In this document: positions 1 through 5,243 of the stretch, piece after piece
Layout of the letters: the number at the start of each line of letters is the position of its first letter
How positions within the stretch are numbered: the stretch's first letter is position 1
Assembly: GCA_017694215.1 (NCBI GenBank)
Contig: JADIND010000155.1
Location: forward strand, 1 to 6,886
Reading direction: 5' to 3'
Source: Candidatus Scatousia excrementipullorum
GTDB lineage: Bacteria; Cyanobacteriota; Vampirovibrionia; Gastranaerophilales; Gastranaerophilaceae
Length of the DNA: 6,886 nucleotides
Notes under the pieces: generated by a model
The model's database searches: none
What the model was told of the DNA's origin: nothing
Seen by the model: the letters and a program-made list of their open reading frames with translations, nothing else
Position numbers and translations under genes: made by a program

Positions 1-87
1 CATGATGCTGCGACAATACGATTGCTGCTCAAAGCCCGCAATGTCAAAGGACAAAAGATGTTAAGGCGACAATCTTTATATTATTAA
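1..87 (+). other. Left-edge sequence, possible tail of an upstream gene
   Basis: The first bases could be the end of a gene cut by the window edge, but the frame is uncertain. Frame 1 is open from base 1 to a TAA at 85-87 (28 residues, Lys/Arg/Leu-rich, ending QSLYY). Frame 2 is open to a TAA at 62-64 and ends in a Cys-containing peptide. Frame 3 has a TGA at 3-5, then reads CCDNTIAA and later QCQRTKDVKA, which faintly resembles the C-terminal half of a Com-type zinc-finger protein. None can be assigned. The base composition drops sharply to AT-rich after about position 75, which supports a coding end near there. Confidence 0.2.
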
Positions 88-113
88 GATATGTAAAATA
101 TATATTAAATATA

Positions 114-142
114 TTTACTATTATTGTAATAAGAGTTATAAT
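114..142 (+). promoter_or_regulatory. Sigma70-like promoter
   Basis: A perfect -10 box TATAAT lies at 137-142 and a TTTACT -35-like box (4 of 6 matches to TTGACA) at 114-119, separated by exactly 17 bases. Transcription would start near 149. There is no good ribosome binding site or family-like reading frame directly downstream, and a strong terminator follows at 198-228. The promoter therefore drives either a short RNA or an attenuated leader for the gene at 389. The surroundings are AT-rich, so chance matches are possible, but the spacing and -10 box are the best in the window. Confidence 0.5.
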
Positions 143-148
143 ACATGT

Positions 149-228
149 ATAACCATTTTCTTTATTTTCTCCTACATACTAACCTTTTACAAATAAGACA
201 GGCCGCCTTCGGGTGGCTGTTTTTCTTT
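149..228 (+). ncRNA. Predicted ~80-nt terminated RNA (candidate small RNA or leader)
   Basis: This is inferred from a promoter at 114-142 followed by an intrinsic terminator at 198-228 with no convincing gene between. The transcript would have an unstructured pyrimidine-rich 5' half and a 3' terminator hairpin, the layout of many bacterial small RNAs. Its single-stranded part contains TTTTCTCCT at 165-173, complementary to Shine-Dalgarno sites; ATTTTCTCC at 164-172 pairs perfectly over nine bases with the ribosome binding region of the amidase gene (1153-1161). The start is estimated from the -10 box. A 33-codon frame from an ATG at 145 runs through the terminator and looks accidental. Confidence 0.3.
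198..228 (+). terminator. Intrinsic terminator with UUCG loop
   Basis: The left arm 198-207 pairs with the right arm 212-220, giving nine base pairs (one G-U) with a single bulged G at 202. The loop is TTCG at 208-211, closed by C-G, the very stable UUCG tetraloop. The U-rich tail TTTTTCTTT covers 220-228. It would end any transcript entering from the left edge or starting at the 114-142 promoter, insulating the gene at 389. Confidence 0.9.
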
Positions 229-284
229 GTAATAAATACCCCATGAAAACATGGCGTCAGTTTTGTTTATATTGAAATGGCGTC

Positions 285-312
285 TTTTATTTTTTTTAAA
301 ACACGTTATACT
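285..312 (+). promoter_or_regulatory. Candidate promoter for the Cys-rich gene
   Basis: A -10-like TATACT (5 of 6) is at 307-312, with a weak TTTTAT -35-like box at 285-290, 16 bases apart. It lies between the terminator at 198-228 and the gene at 389, where a promoter is needed if that gene is expressed independently. It would give a 5' leader of roughly 70 bases containing two copies of CGGTTAA (324-330 and 364-370). The -35 box is poor, so the call is tentative. Confidence 0.3.
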
Positions 313-388
313 GAATATGTAATCGGTTAAGGTTCACACCCACAGGATGGTAAAACTGTTTGCCGGTTAAAGGGAAGAGGTATTGTGT

Positions 389-775
389 ATGGGGTACATA
401 CATTGCTGCGGAGCCCTGCATAAGACAAGGTCTTTTAAGCTCGTTCCGCAGGCGGATTTTGTGCTGTGCGAACTGGATTATCTCAAAAAATGTCCCGTGT
501 GCGGGCATACCGTTGTCCAGCTTACCAGAGTTGACAAAGATGATAATGTTTCTACAGTACGTAAAGTTAATCAAAAAGCAAAACTATTTTTTGAAAAGTT
601 AAAAAAATCTATCCTTTATGAAGAAGTTCCTCTGAAAATTCCCCGCAACTGTGGTAATTTTTATCTGAACTATAACGAATACGGGGTTTTAAAAAGATGC
701 TATTCAAATTTAAGCTCAATGAAAATCGGGCTTTTTGAAAATAAAAATTTAAATAATCACGTACAATCCTTTTAA
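389..775 (+). CDS. Small Cys-rich protein, possible zinc-binding (function unknown)
   Basis: This encodes 128 residues. I start at ATG 389 because GGAAGAGG at 373-380 sits eight bases upstream; a TTG at 383 is in frame but too close to that site. The N-terminal third has a possible zinc site: H5-C6-C7 near the start and CPVCGH at 35-40, with C27 between, resembling a zinc-ribbon half-site pair. The rest is Lys/Asn-rich, with a likely helix around residues 56-73 (VNQKAKLFFEKLKK) and a C-terminal half holding two isolated Cys residues. There is no signal peptide or membrane segment. I do not recognise the family. The paired CC and CPxC resemble phage Com-type zinc fingers or small nucleic-acid-binding regulators, but that is inference. 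It appears to be a single-gene transcription unit bounded by terminators on both sides. Confidence 0.72.
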   Translation: MGYIHCCGALHKTRSFKLVPQADFVLCELDYLKKCPVCGHTVVQLTRVDKDDNVSTVRKVNQKAKLFFEKLKKSILYEEVPLKIPRNCGNFYLNYNEYGVLKRCYSNLSSMKIGLFENKNLNNHVQSF

Positions 776-794
776 AATTATCTTACTCTCTGCC

Positions 795-823
795 GGGATG
801 AATTTTTTCATCCCTTTTTCTTT
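795..823 (+). terminator. Intrinsic terminator after the Cys-rich gene
   Basis: A perfect eight-base stem, GGGATGAA (795-802) with TTCATCCC (807-814), has a four-base TTTT loop and is followed by TTTTTCTTT (815-823). It begins 19 bases after the stop of the Cys-rich gene. Read on the other strand the downstream U-run is much weaker, so it acts mainly on + transcripts. Confidence 0.92.
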
Positions 824-850
824 AAAAAAAATTTAAAGAGGAAATATTAT
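821..850 (+). promoter_or_regulatory. Weak candidate promoter for the LuxR-amidase-nozzle unit
   Basis: TATTAT (845-850, 5 of 6 to TATAAT) and TTTAAA (821-826, 4 of 6 to TTGACA) are 18 bases apart. A promoter is expected here because the terminator at 795-823 closes the previous unit, but the sequence is so AT-rich that the match could be chance. A phage-encoded or late-specific promoter without sigma70 boxes is equally possible. Confidence 0.25.
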
Positions 851-935
851 TAAAGAAATATATATCTCATAGGTATTATTTATGTATCATAAGAAAAGGA
901 ATAGCAAAAGATTTTACACAAAGGATGATTTGATA

Positions 936-1145
936 ATGAAATTAACACCAAAGGAGACAGATGTAATAACTTTGGTCGCAGCCGGATATTCGGATAAGGA
1001 AATCGGGTTTCAGTTGAATATATCCTACGGAACCGTTAGGGATTACATTGACAAAATTATTCTGAAAACTAATGCAAGAAACCGAACTCATGCGGCTATG
1101 TTATACGGAAAACAAAATCCGGAATGGATGGTCGGTATCAGCTGA
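936..1145 (+). CDS. LuxR/GerE-type helix-turn-helix regulator, single domain
   Basis: Sixty-nine residues that are almost exactly one LuxR-type DNA-binding domain: LTPKETDVITLVAAGYSDKE (3-22), then IGFQLNISYGTVRDYIDKI with the recognition helix at about 30-41, and KTNARNRTHAAM at the end. These match the family pattern of LT.rE, aGysnkEIa, iS..TV and K...nR..A. No receiver or ligand-binding domain is present, so it probably binds DNA constitutively or pairs with another protein. Start choice: ATG 936 has AAGGA ten bases upstream and begins right at the domain; an in-frame ATG at 882 would add 18 basic residues and has only AGG eight bases before it. It is the first gene of a unit with the amidase (17-base gap) and nozzle genes, so a role in late-gene timing is plausible but inferred. 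Confidence 0.87.
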   Translation: MKLTPKETDVITLVAAGYSDKEIGFQLNISYGTVRDYIDKIILKTNARNRTHAAMLYGKQNPEWMVGIS

Positions 1146-1162
1146 AATTTACGGAGAAAATT

Positions 1163-1660
1163 ATGAAAAGAATTATTATTCACTGGACAGCCGGTAATTA
1201 TTTTCCGTCTGAGTATGAAAAACAGTTTTACCATTTTTTGATAGATAAAGACGGTAAAGTTTGGGAAGGAAAATTTAAGCCGGAAAACAATTTACGCTGT
1301 GTAAAAGGTTATTATGCGGCACATACCGGAGGCGGCAATACCGGCAGTATCGGGGTTGCACTTTGCGGCATGTGCGGATTCAGGAACAAGAATTGTCAGG
1401 GTGATTATCCTATAACTTCTGAACAGTTTGAAGCAGCCATGGAGCATTGTGCAAAACTGGCAATTAAATATGATATCCCGGTATCCCCGCTTACGGTAAT
1501 GACTCATTATGAGTTTGGAATACGGCATCCTGATACTTCAAGCAGAGGCAAGATTGATATTACGTTTATCCCGCCGTATTCCTGGGTGGAGAAAGACGAT
1601 GCGGGGAAATTTATCCGCTCAAAAATAAAATGGTATAAAGAAAAACTGCAAGGAGAATAA
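1163..1660 (+). CDS. N-acetylmuramoyl-L-alanine amidase (phage endolysin, Amidase_2/PGRP fold)
   Basis: This encodes 165 residues, the size of a single-domain T7-lysozyme-like amidase. Such zinc enzymes cut the bond between N-acetylmuramic acid and L-alanine in peptidoglycan, releasing progeny at lysis. Visible signatures are IIIHWTAG (4-11, first zinc ligand H7), YHFLIDKDGKVWEG (23-36), AAHTGGGNTGSIGVALCG (52-69), GDYPIT (80-85), MTHYEFG (113-119, H115 as second zinc ligand) and GKID (129-132, with K130 near the active site and D132 in the third-ligand position). There is no signal peptide and no separate wall-binding domain, so it would need a holin. Three Cys residues (68, 71, 78) cluster in the loop after the core strand. 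ATG 1163 is chosen because GGAG (1153-1156) lies six bases upstream and the domain starts there; the in-frame ATG at 1124 overlaps the previous gene. Confidence 0.93.
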   Translation: MKRIIIHWTAGNYFPSEYEKQFYHFLIDKDGKVWEGKFKPENNLRCVKGYYAAHTGGGNTGSIGVALCGMCGFRNKNCQGDYPITSEQFEAAMEHCAKLAIKYDIPVSPLTVMTHYEFGIRHPDTSSRGKIDITFIPPYSWVEKDDAGKFIRSKIKWYKEKLQGE

Positions 1661-1663
1661 ATT

Positions 1664-3184
1664 ATGGAAGTTTCATATTATGACCTTTCCGGCGGAATCA
1701 ATATGGCTTTGACCAAAACGGAACTGGGGCTGGATACGAAAAAAGTTTACTGGACGGATTCCGAGAATATTGAAATTCTGCAAAACAGGGGTATAGTTAA
1801 ACAGAAAGGAAATACACTGTTTCTGGAACTGCCTGATGAAGAATCAGTGACAGGTATGTGCGAGATGAAGCATGATAAAGTTTTAAAACTTGTTATTACG
1901 ACATCATCAGGAAAAATTTATGTTTATAATCAGAATACAAAAAAACTGCAGCTGCTGGATAAGACTCTTAACGGAAAGATGCCGGTTTTTGCAAAGTTTC
2001 TTGACGGGGTTTTGATATCGGGTCAGTCAGACAGTCTTTTTTATATTAAAAATAATGAGAACAACGATGTAGAAGAATGTAATCTGAAAGATTCAGAGGG
2101 CAATCCTGTTTACAGTAATGTAATCGGAATTTATAAGGGCCGTGTGTGGGTTGCGGATAATTCAACAATTTATTATTCGGCACTCGGGACATACAATGAT
2201 TTTACAACAGAAGGTGATGCCGGATATATAAGAAATTTTCATACAAATACCGACACAATCACTGCACTTTATACATATAAAGATTATCTGGCAATTTACA
2301 AGAAAAATGCCGTTTATCTTCTTACAGGGATAAGCGGGGAGGATTTCGCGGTTACGCAGTTTGCGGATAAGGGTGCAGTGTCTTCCCGCGGAATTGTGAA
2401 TGTTGAAAACAAGCAGTATTTTTTGAGCAGCGGAATTTATGCACTTGAGCAGGTCGGAGAATTAAACCAGATTCAGCTTGGGTCGGAAATTTCGCGTAAT
2501 ATAAATCCGGAATTTGATAATTTTAACAAATCATCAATGGATAATGCATTCGCACTTCACTATGAAACGAAAAATCAGGTATGGTTTTTCTTCCCGTATA
2601 TTGACGATGATTATTTCCACACAATCTGGATAAACGATTACGTCAATAAAGCATGGTATAAAAGAAAAATTCCGCAAAATATTACAACTGCGTGTATATT
2701 TGACGATTACATACTTACAGCTGATACGAAAGGGAAAATTTACAGGGAAGATTACGGGACAACTTTTAACGGCGAACCTGTGGAATTTATGTGGAAATCA
2801 CCTTTCTTAGCACTCAATTCCGCACATAAAAGAAAAATTATTGACGAATTTTATTTTATACTGGACGCCTCATACGACAACGACTTTAATTTTTCTGTTT
2901 ATAAAGATTATGACAGTGAATATTCGGATGATAACGAAAAAATTTATGCAATACACTATGAACATCTGATATGGGCTGACGAAAACACATCGGATTTGCT
3001 CCCATGCCACTGGGCAGAAGATGACGAAACCTTTCCGATATGGTCGATAAGTTCCGACACTCTGGAAAAAGCGGAGATATCCGAATCAAATTACTCTGTA
3101 CAACTCTGCATAGAAGGCAGTGAACAAACAAGTTCCTGTGCAATCATCGGATTGCAATTCAGGGAAATTTATAATGACGATTAA
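1664..3184 (+). CDS. Beta-propeller tail hub/nozzle protein (P22 gp10 / T7 gp12-like)
   Basis: A 506-residue protein rich in short beta-strand repeats, with many Tyr, Trp and Asp turns, as in the propeller-shaped proteins that plug the short tail tube of podoviruses and keep packaged DNA inside. It opens with DLSGGIN (8-14), typical of these proteins. Characteristic stretches are GISGEDFAVTQFADKGAVSS (222-241), the following YFLSSGIYAL, an EISRNINPEF segment, and NQVWFFFPY (304-312) leading to a W.NDYVNKAWYKR motif. The C-terminal ~130 residues (SPFLALNSAHKRKIIDEFYF onward) look like a separate beta domain. It starts three bases after the amidase stop, with AAGGAG inside the amidase end as ribosome binding site, so the two are co-translated. 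Family assignment rests on sequence pattern and on phage context; a generic tail protein is the main alternative. Confidence 0.78.
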   Translation: MEVSYYDLSGGINMALTKTELGLDTKKVYWTDSENIEILQNRGIVKQKGNTLFLELPDEESVTGMCEMKHDKVLKLVITTSSGKIYVYNQNTKKLQLLDKTLNGKMPVFAKFLDGVLISGQSDSLFYIKNNENNDVEECNLKDSEGNPVYSNVIGIYKGRVWVADNSTIYYSALGTYNDFTTEGDAGYIRNFHTNTDTITALYTYKDYLAIYKKNAVYLLTGISGEDFAVTQFADKGAVSSRGIVNVENKQYFLSSGIYALEQVGELNQIQLGSEISRNINPEFDNFNKSSMDNAFALHYETKNQVWFFFPYIDDDYFHTIWINDYVNKAWYKRKIPQNITTACIFDDYILTADTKGKIYREDYGTTFNGEPVEFMWKSPFLALNSAHKRKIIDEFYFILDASYDNDFNFSVYKDYDSEYSDDNEKIYAIHYEHLIWADENTSDLLPCHWAEDDETFPIWSISSDTLEKAEISESNYSVQLCIEGSEQTSSCAIIGLQFREIYNDD

Positions 3185-3234
3185 CCAAAAAACCGCACCG
3201 CCAAAAGTTACACACAAATAAGAAAGGAAAATTT

Positions 3235-4122
3235 ATGGGCGACGAAACACAAATTTCAACAACATCTTCAACGACAAACGCTTACGATGTTTTTATTCCG
3301 GAAATCTGGAGCCACAAACTCAACGCTATGCTTCAGAAAGAATGCGTAATGCTTCAATGTGTTAACAGAAATTATGAAGGTGAAATCAAAAATCAGGGTG
3401 ACAGGGTAAAAATTATAACACCTGCAGCTGTAACAGTTTCCACACTGGATACTGATTCATTAACCTATAATGAACTTTCTCCGACATCAACCGATTTAAT
3501 TATTGACCAGAAGAAATTCTTTGCGTTCAAGATTAACGATGTTGCAAAAGTTCAGGCAAATGCTGATATTATGGAAGCACATCTTGAAAACGCCAAAAAA
3601 GCGATAGAAGAAGTTCAGGACAGCTACCTTCTCGGTCAGCACGCATATGTTGATTCCGCTAACATTGTCGGTTCCGAAAGCAGTGCGATTACTCTTGACA
3701 AAACAACAATTTATCAAAATTTTGTAAAACTTGCACTCTGCCTGAAAAACTCCAATGCCGTTAATTCCGCAAAACGTCCGTGGGTTGTGATTAACCCGAC
3801 AATCGAATCTTACCTTCTGCAGAGTACGGAATTTATCGGGGCTCACAATGTTGCTGATGAAACATTAAGAGAAGGTGCAATCGGCAGAATTGCGGGCATG
3901 GATGTTCTCGTAAGCACAAACCTTACGGATACATCAGGTAAATACTACGTGCTTGCCGGCACAAACGATGCGATTACTTTTGCGTCCCAGCTGGCAAAAA
4001 TCGAAAGCTTGAGAGATAAAGACAGCTTTTCCGATTTAGTAAGAGGTTTATATCTGTACGGTGCCAAAACGGTTCAGCCGAAAGCTCTGGCTAAAATGAT
4101 TGTAACAAAACCAACAGCATAA
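3235..4122 (+). CDS. Major capsid protein (HK97 fold, P22 coat-like)
   Basis: This 295-residue protein forms the shell of the phage head. Evidence by pattern: a Ser/Thr-rich N-terminal arm (1-16), VFIPEIWSHKLNAML (19-33), GDRVKI (55-60) with a strand-rich segment after it, IDQKKFFAFKIND, a long helix with MEAHLENAKKAIEEVQD, WVVINPTIESYLL (183-195), AGMDVLVSTNL (220-230) and the closing FSDLVRGLYLYGAKTVQP typical of capsid C-termini. The length suits a coat without an N-terminal maturation-protease segment, and no cleavage site is evident. AAAGGA at 3223-3228 is the ribosome binding site. A 50-base gap separates it from the nozzle gene and a strong terminator follows at once, as expected for the most abundant protein. 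The putative scaffold lies downstream instead of upstream. Confidence 0.87.
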   Translation: MGDETQISTTSSTTNAYDVFIPEIWSHKLNAMLQKECVMLQCVNRNYEGEIKNQGDRVKIITPAAVTVSTLDTDSLTYNELSPTSTDLIIDQKKFFAFKINDVAKVQANADIMEAHLENAKKAIEEVQDSYLLGQHAYVDSANIVGSESSAITLDKTTIYQNFVKLALCLKNSNAVNSAKRPWVVINPTIESYLLQSTEFIGAHNVADETLREGAIGRIAGMDVLVSTNLTDTSGKYYVLAGTNDAITFASQLAKIESLRDKDSFSDLVRGLYLYGAKTVQPKALAKMIVTKPTA

Positions 4123-4141
4123 TCTCTCTTACGTTTGACCG

Positions 4142-4184
4142 AGCACCTTTATTCCACGGATAGCGTTTAAAGGTGCTTTTTTTT
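4142..4184 (+). terminator. Intrinsic terminator after the capsid gene
   Basis: AGCACCTTTA (4142-4151) pairs perfectly with TAAAGGTGCT (4168-4177) around a 16-base loop, followed by an unbroken run of eight T (4177-4184). It begins 19 bases after the capsid stop. It should end or strongly reduce transcription into the following small gene and scaffold gene, which would set capsid mRNA above scaffold mRNA if readthrough is partial. Confidence 0.9.
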
Positions 4185-4239
4185 GATACTCAAAATCTGA
4201 GCCGCTCTAAAACGGCGGCGGTGGATTAGAAAGGAAATT

Positions 4240-4497
4240 ATGTTTGGCAGTCTAAAAGGTACGATAAAACAACTTGCACAGAGTGCCGTTGCAATAGCAG
4301 AAAAAGCACTCGGCTCGTCCAAAGGACAGGAAAAGAAGAAAATGGCAGTGAAATATGTTGTACAGCATCTTCCGCTGAATCCGTTTTTTAAAGGGCTTAT
4401 TGCATTTGTTTTATCAGGATTTATTGATAACGCTGTAGAGTATGCGGTTATGTATATGAACAGCCTGAAAAATAACGGAGATAAAAATGAACAATAA
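4240..4497 (+). CDS. Small protein with one hydrophobic segment, possible holin
   Basis: Eighty-five residues. The N-terminal part (1-24) is an amphipathic Ala-rich helix; a basic Lys-rich stretch follows (KGQEKKKMAVKYV, 28-40), then a hydrophobic segment from about 46 to 73 (FFKGLIAFVLSGFIDNAVEY and on), and a polar Asn/Lys tail. The combination of KK.AV.YV, then ID.AVE and a final N resembles the C-terminal pattern of the LLH-type phage holin superfamily, whose members open the membrane for an endolysin; an amidase is present 3 kb upstream. Unlike typical LLH holins the hydrophobic part is near the C-terminus, so a structural or membrane-anchored head protein is possible. AGAAAGGAAA ends five bases before the ATG. 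Its last 11 bases overlap the scaffold gene, indicating translational coupling. Confidence 0.5.
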   Translation: MFGSLKGTIKQLAQSAVAIAEKALGSSKGQEKKKMAVKYVVQHLPLNPFFKGLIAFVLSGFIDNAVEYAVMYMNSLKNNGDKNEQ

Positions 4498-5167
4498 AAG
4501 ATTAAAAGAAGTACAGGGTAATTCATCTTATGCCGGTATCCAAAATTTACCGCAGGGAACCCAGAATATTCCAAACACGCAGATGCAGTCCTTCATGCCT
4601 CAGAATCAGGCAGGGCAGTATGATGTAAAAAGTATAGCTCAAAAAGACCTGATGTCTATTCAGAATCTTGTGGACTCGGGTCAGATTGACTATGCACAAG
4701 GACAATATTTAGTAAACTATGTATTAAATAAGGCGTATAACATGGTTCAAAACCAAAACGCTCAGCCTGTTCAACAAGATTCAGGCATACAGGACGGATT
4801 TTTGGAGTTTGAAAAAGAAAAAGCAGACTTTTTCACTCCTGCCGGCAGAAGCGATGTTCTGGCATATTTGAAAAACTCTAACGTGAATTTTGATAAAGAT
4901 GAACTCTCCTTAATATCACAGTTGATAGAAAAACTTGAAAACAGTGCTGTTGACAGATATTTAAAACAAATTGCCCGCGAAAAAACATTAAATGACGAAA
5001 ACGAAATCGCAAAGAAGAGATTGAGGGCAAACGCCCAGAATTCGACATTTGACGATAACAAGAACAGGGTTTTTACCCGCGAGCAAATCGGCAAAATGAG
5101 CGGTGCGGAGTTTGCCAGAAACGAAAAAGCTATTATGGAACAGCTTAAAAAAGGGCTTATCCGCTAA
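4487..5167 (+). CDS. Putative capsid scaffolding protein
   Basis: This encodes 226 residues with no Cys. The first ~100 residues are Gln/Asn-rich and probably disordered (NLPQGTQNIPN, QNQNAQPVQQD). FLEFEKEKADFFTPAGR (105-121) follows, then a charged helical/coiled-coil region (125-183), and a compact C-terminal segment, FTREQIGKMSGAEFARNE with a basic end (196-226). Disordered N-terminus, coiled-coil middle and a small basic C-terminal helix pair is the layout of podovirus scaffolds such as P22 gp8, whose C-terminus binds the coat. Assignment is by this architecture and by nearness to the capsid gene, not by a catalytic motif; an internal virion protein is the alternative. GGAG at 4477-4480 lies six bases from the ATG, inside the preceding gene. 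A terminator-like hairpin follows. Confidence 0.68.
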   Translation: MNNKRLKEVQGNSSYAGIQNLPQGTQNIPNTQMQSFMPQNQAGQYDVKSIAQKDLMSIQNLVDSGQIDYAQGQYLVNYVLNKAYNMVQNQNAQPVQQDSGIQDGFLEFEKEKADFFTPAGRSDVLAYLKNSNVNFDKDELSLISQLIEKLENSAVDRYLKQIAREKTLNDENEIAKKRLRANAQNSTFDDNKNRVFTREQIGKMSGAEFARNEKAIMEQLKKGLIR

Positions 5168-5182
5168 GCAATCAGGTTAATC

Positions 5183-5224
5183 AAAAAGCGGCGGCGGACT
5201 AATCCTCCGTCTGTCCGCTTTTTT
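5183..5224 (+). terminator. Terminator-like hairpin after the scaffold gene
   Basis: AAAAAGCGG (5183-5191) pairs with CCGCTTTTT (5215-5223), ending in six T at 5219-5224. Inner bases 5192-5198 and 5203-5209 can pair further (one mismatch). A competing stem, GCGGAC (5194-5199) with GTCCGC (5213-5218), cannot coexist with the outer stem. The outer stem leans on A-U pairs, so termination may be partial, letting the adaptor gene be read through. Confidence 0.65.
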
Positions 5225-5243
5225 ACAAAAACGGAGATTTGAT

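Noticed and set aside
145..246. 33-codon hydrophobic frame starting next to the -10 box
   Set aside because: It would begin upstream of the predicted transcription start, has no ribosome site, and runs through the terminator hairpin; its hydrophobic residues come from T-rich DNA.
296..574. Minus-strand open frame of 92 codons
   Set aside because: It is antisense to the Cys-rich gene and its promoter region and shows no family pattern or ribosome site; a shadow frame.
360..602. Plus-strand 80-codon frame overlapping the Cys-rich gene
   Set aside because: It lacks a ribosome site at its ATG, while the other frame has GGAAGAGG properly spaced before ATG 389 and a coherent Cys pattern and terminator.
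3496..3846. Minus-strand 116-codon frame inside the capsid gene
   Set aside because: Fully antisense to a well-supported capsid coding region with no independent support.
4167..4574. Minus-strand 135-codon frame
   Set aside because: Antisense to the small gene and scaffold start, with no ribosome site or recognisable protein; hydrophobicity reflects reversed A-rich codons.
566..5189. 14-base exact repeat GTTAATCAAAAAGC at 566-579 and 5176-5189
   Set aside because: One copy is coding and the other is at a terminator edge; with AT-rich DNA a single match of this length in 6.9 kb is plausible by chance, and no flanking similarity supports an attachment site.
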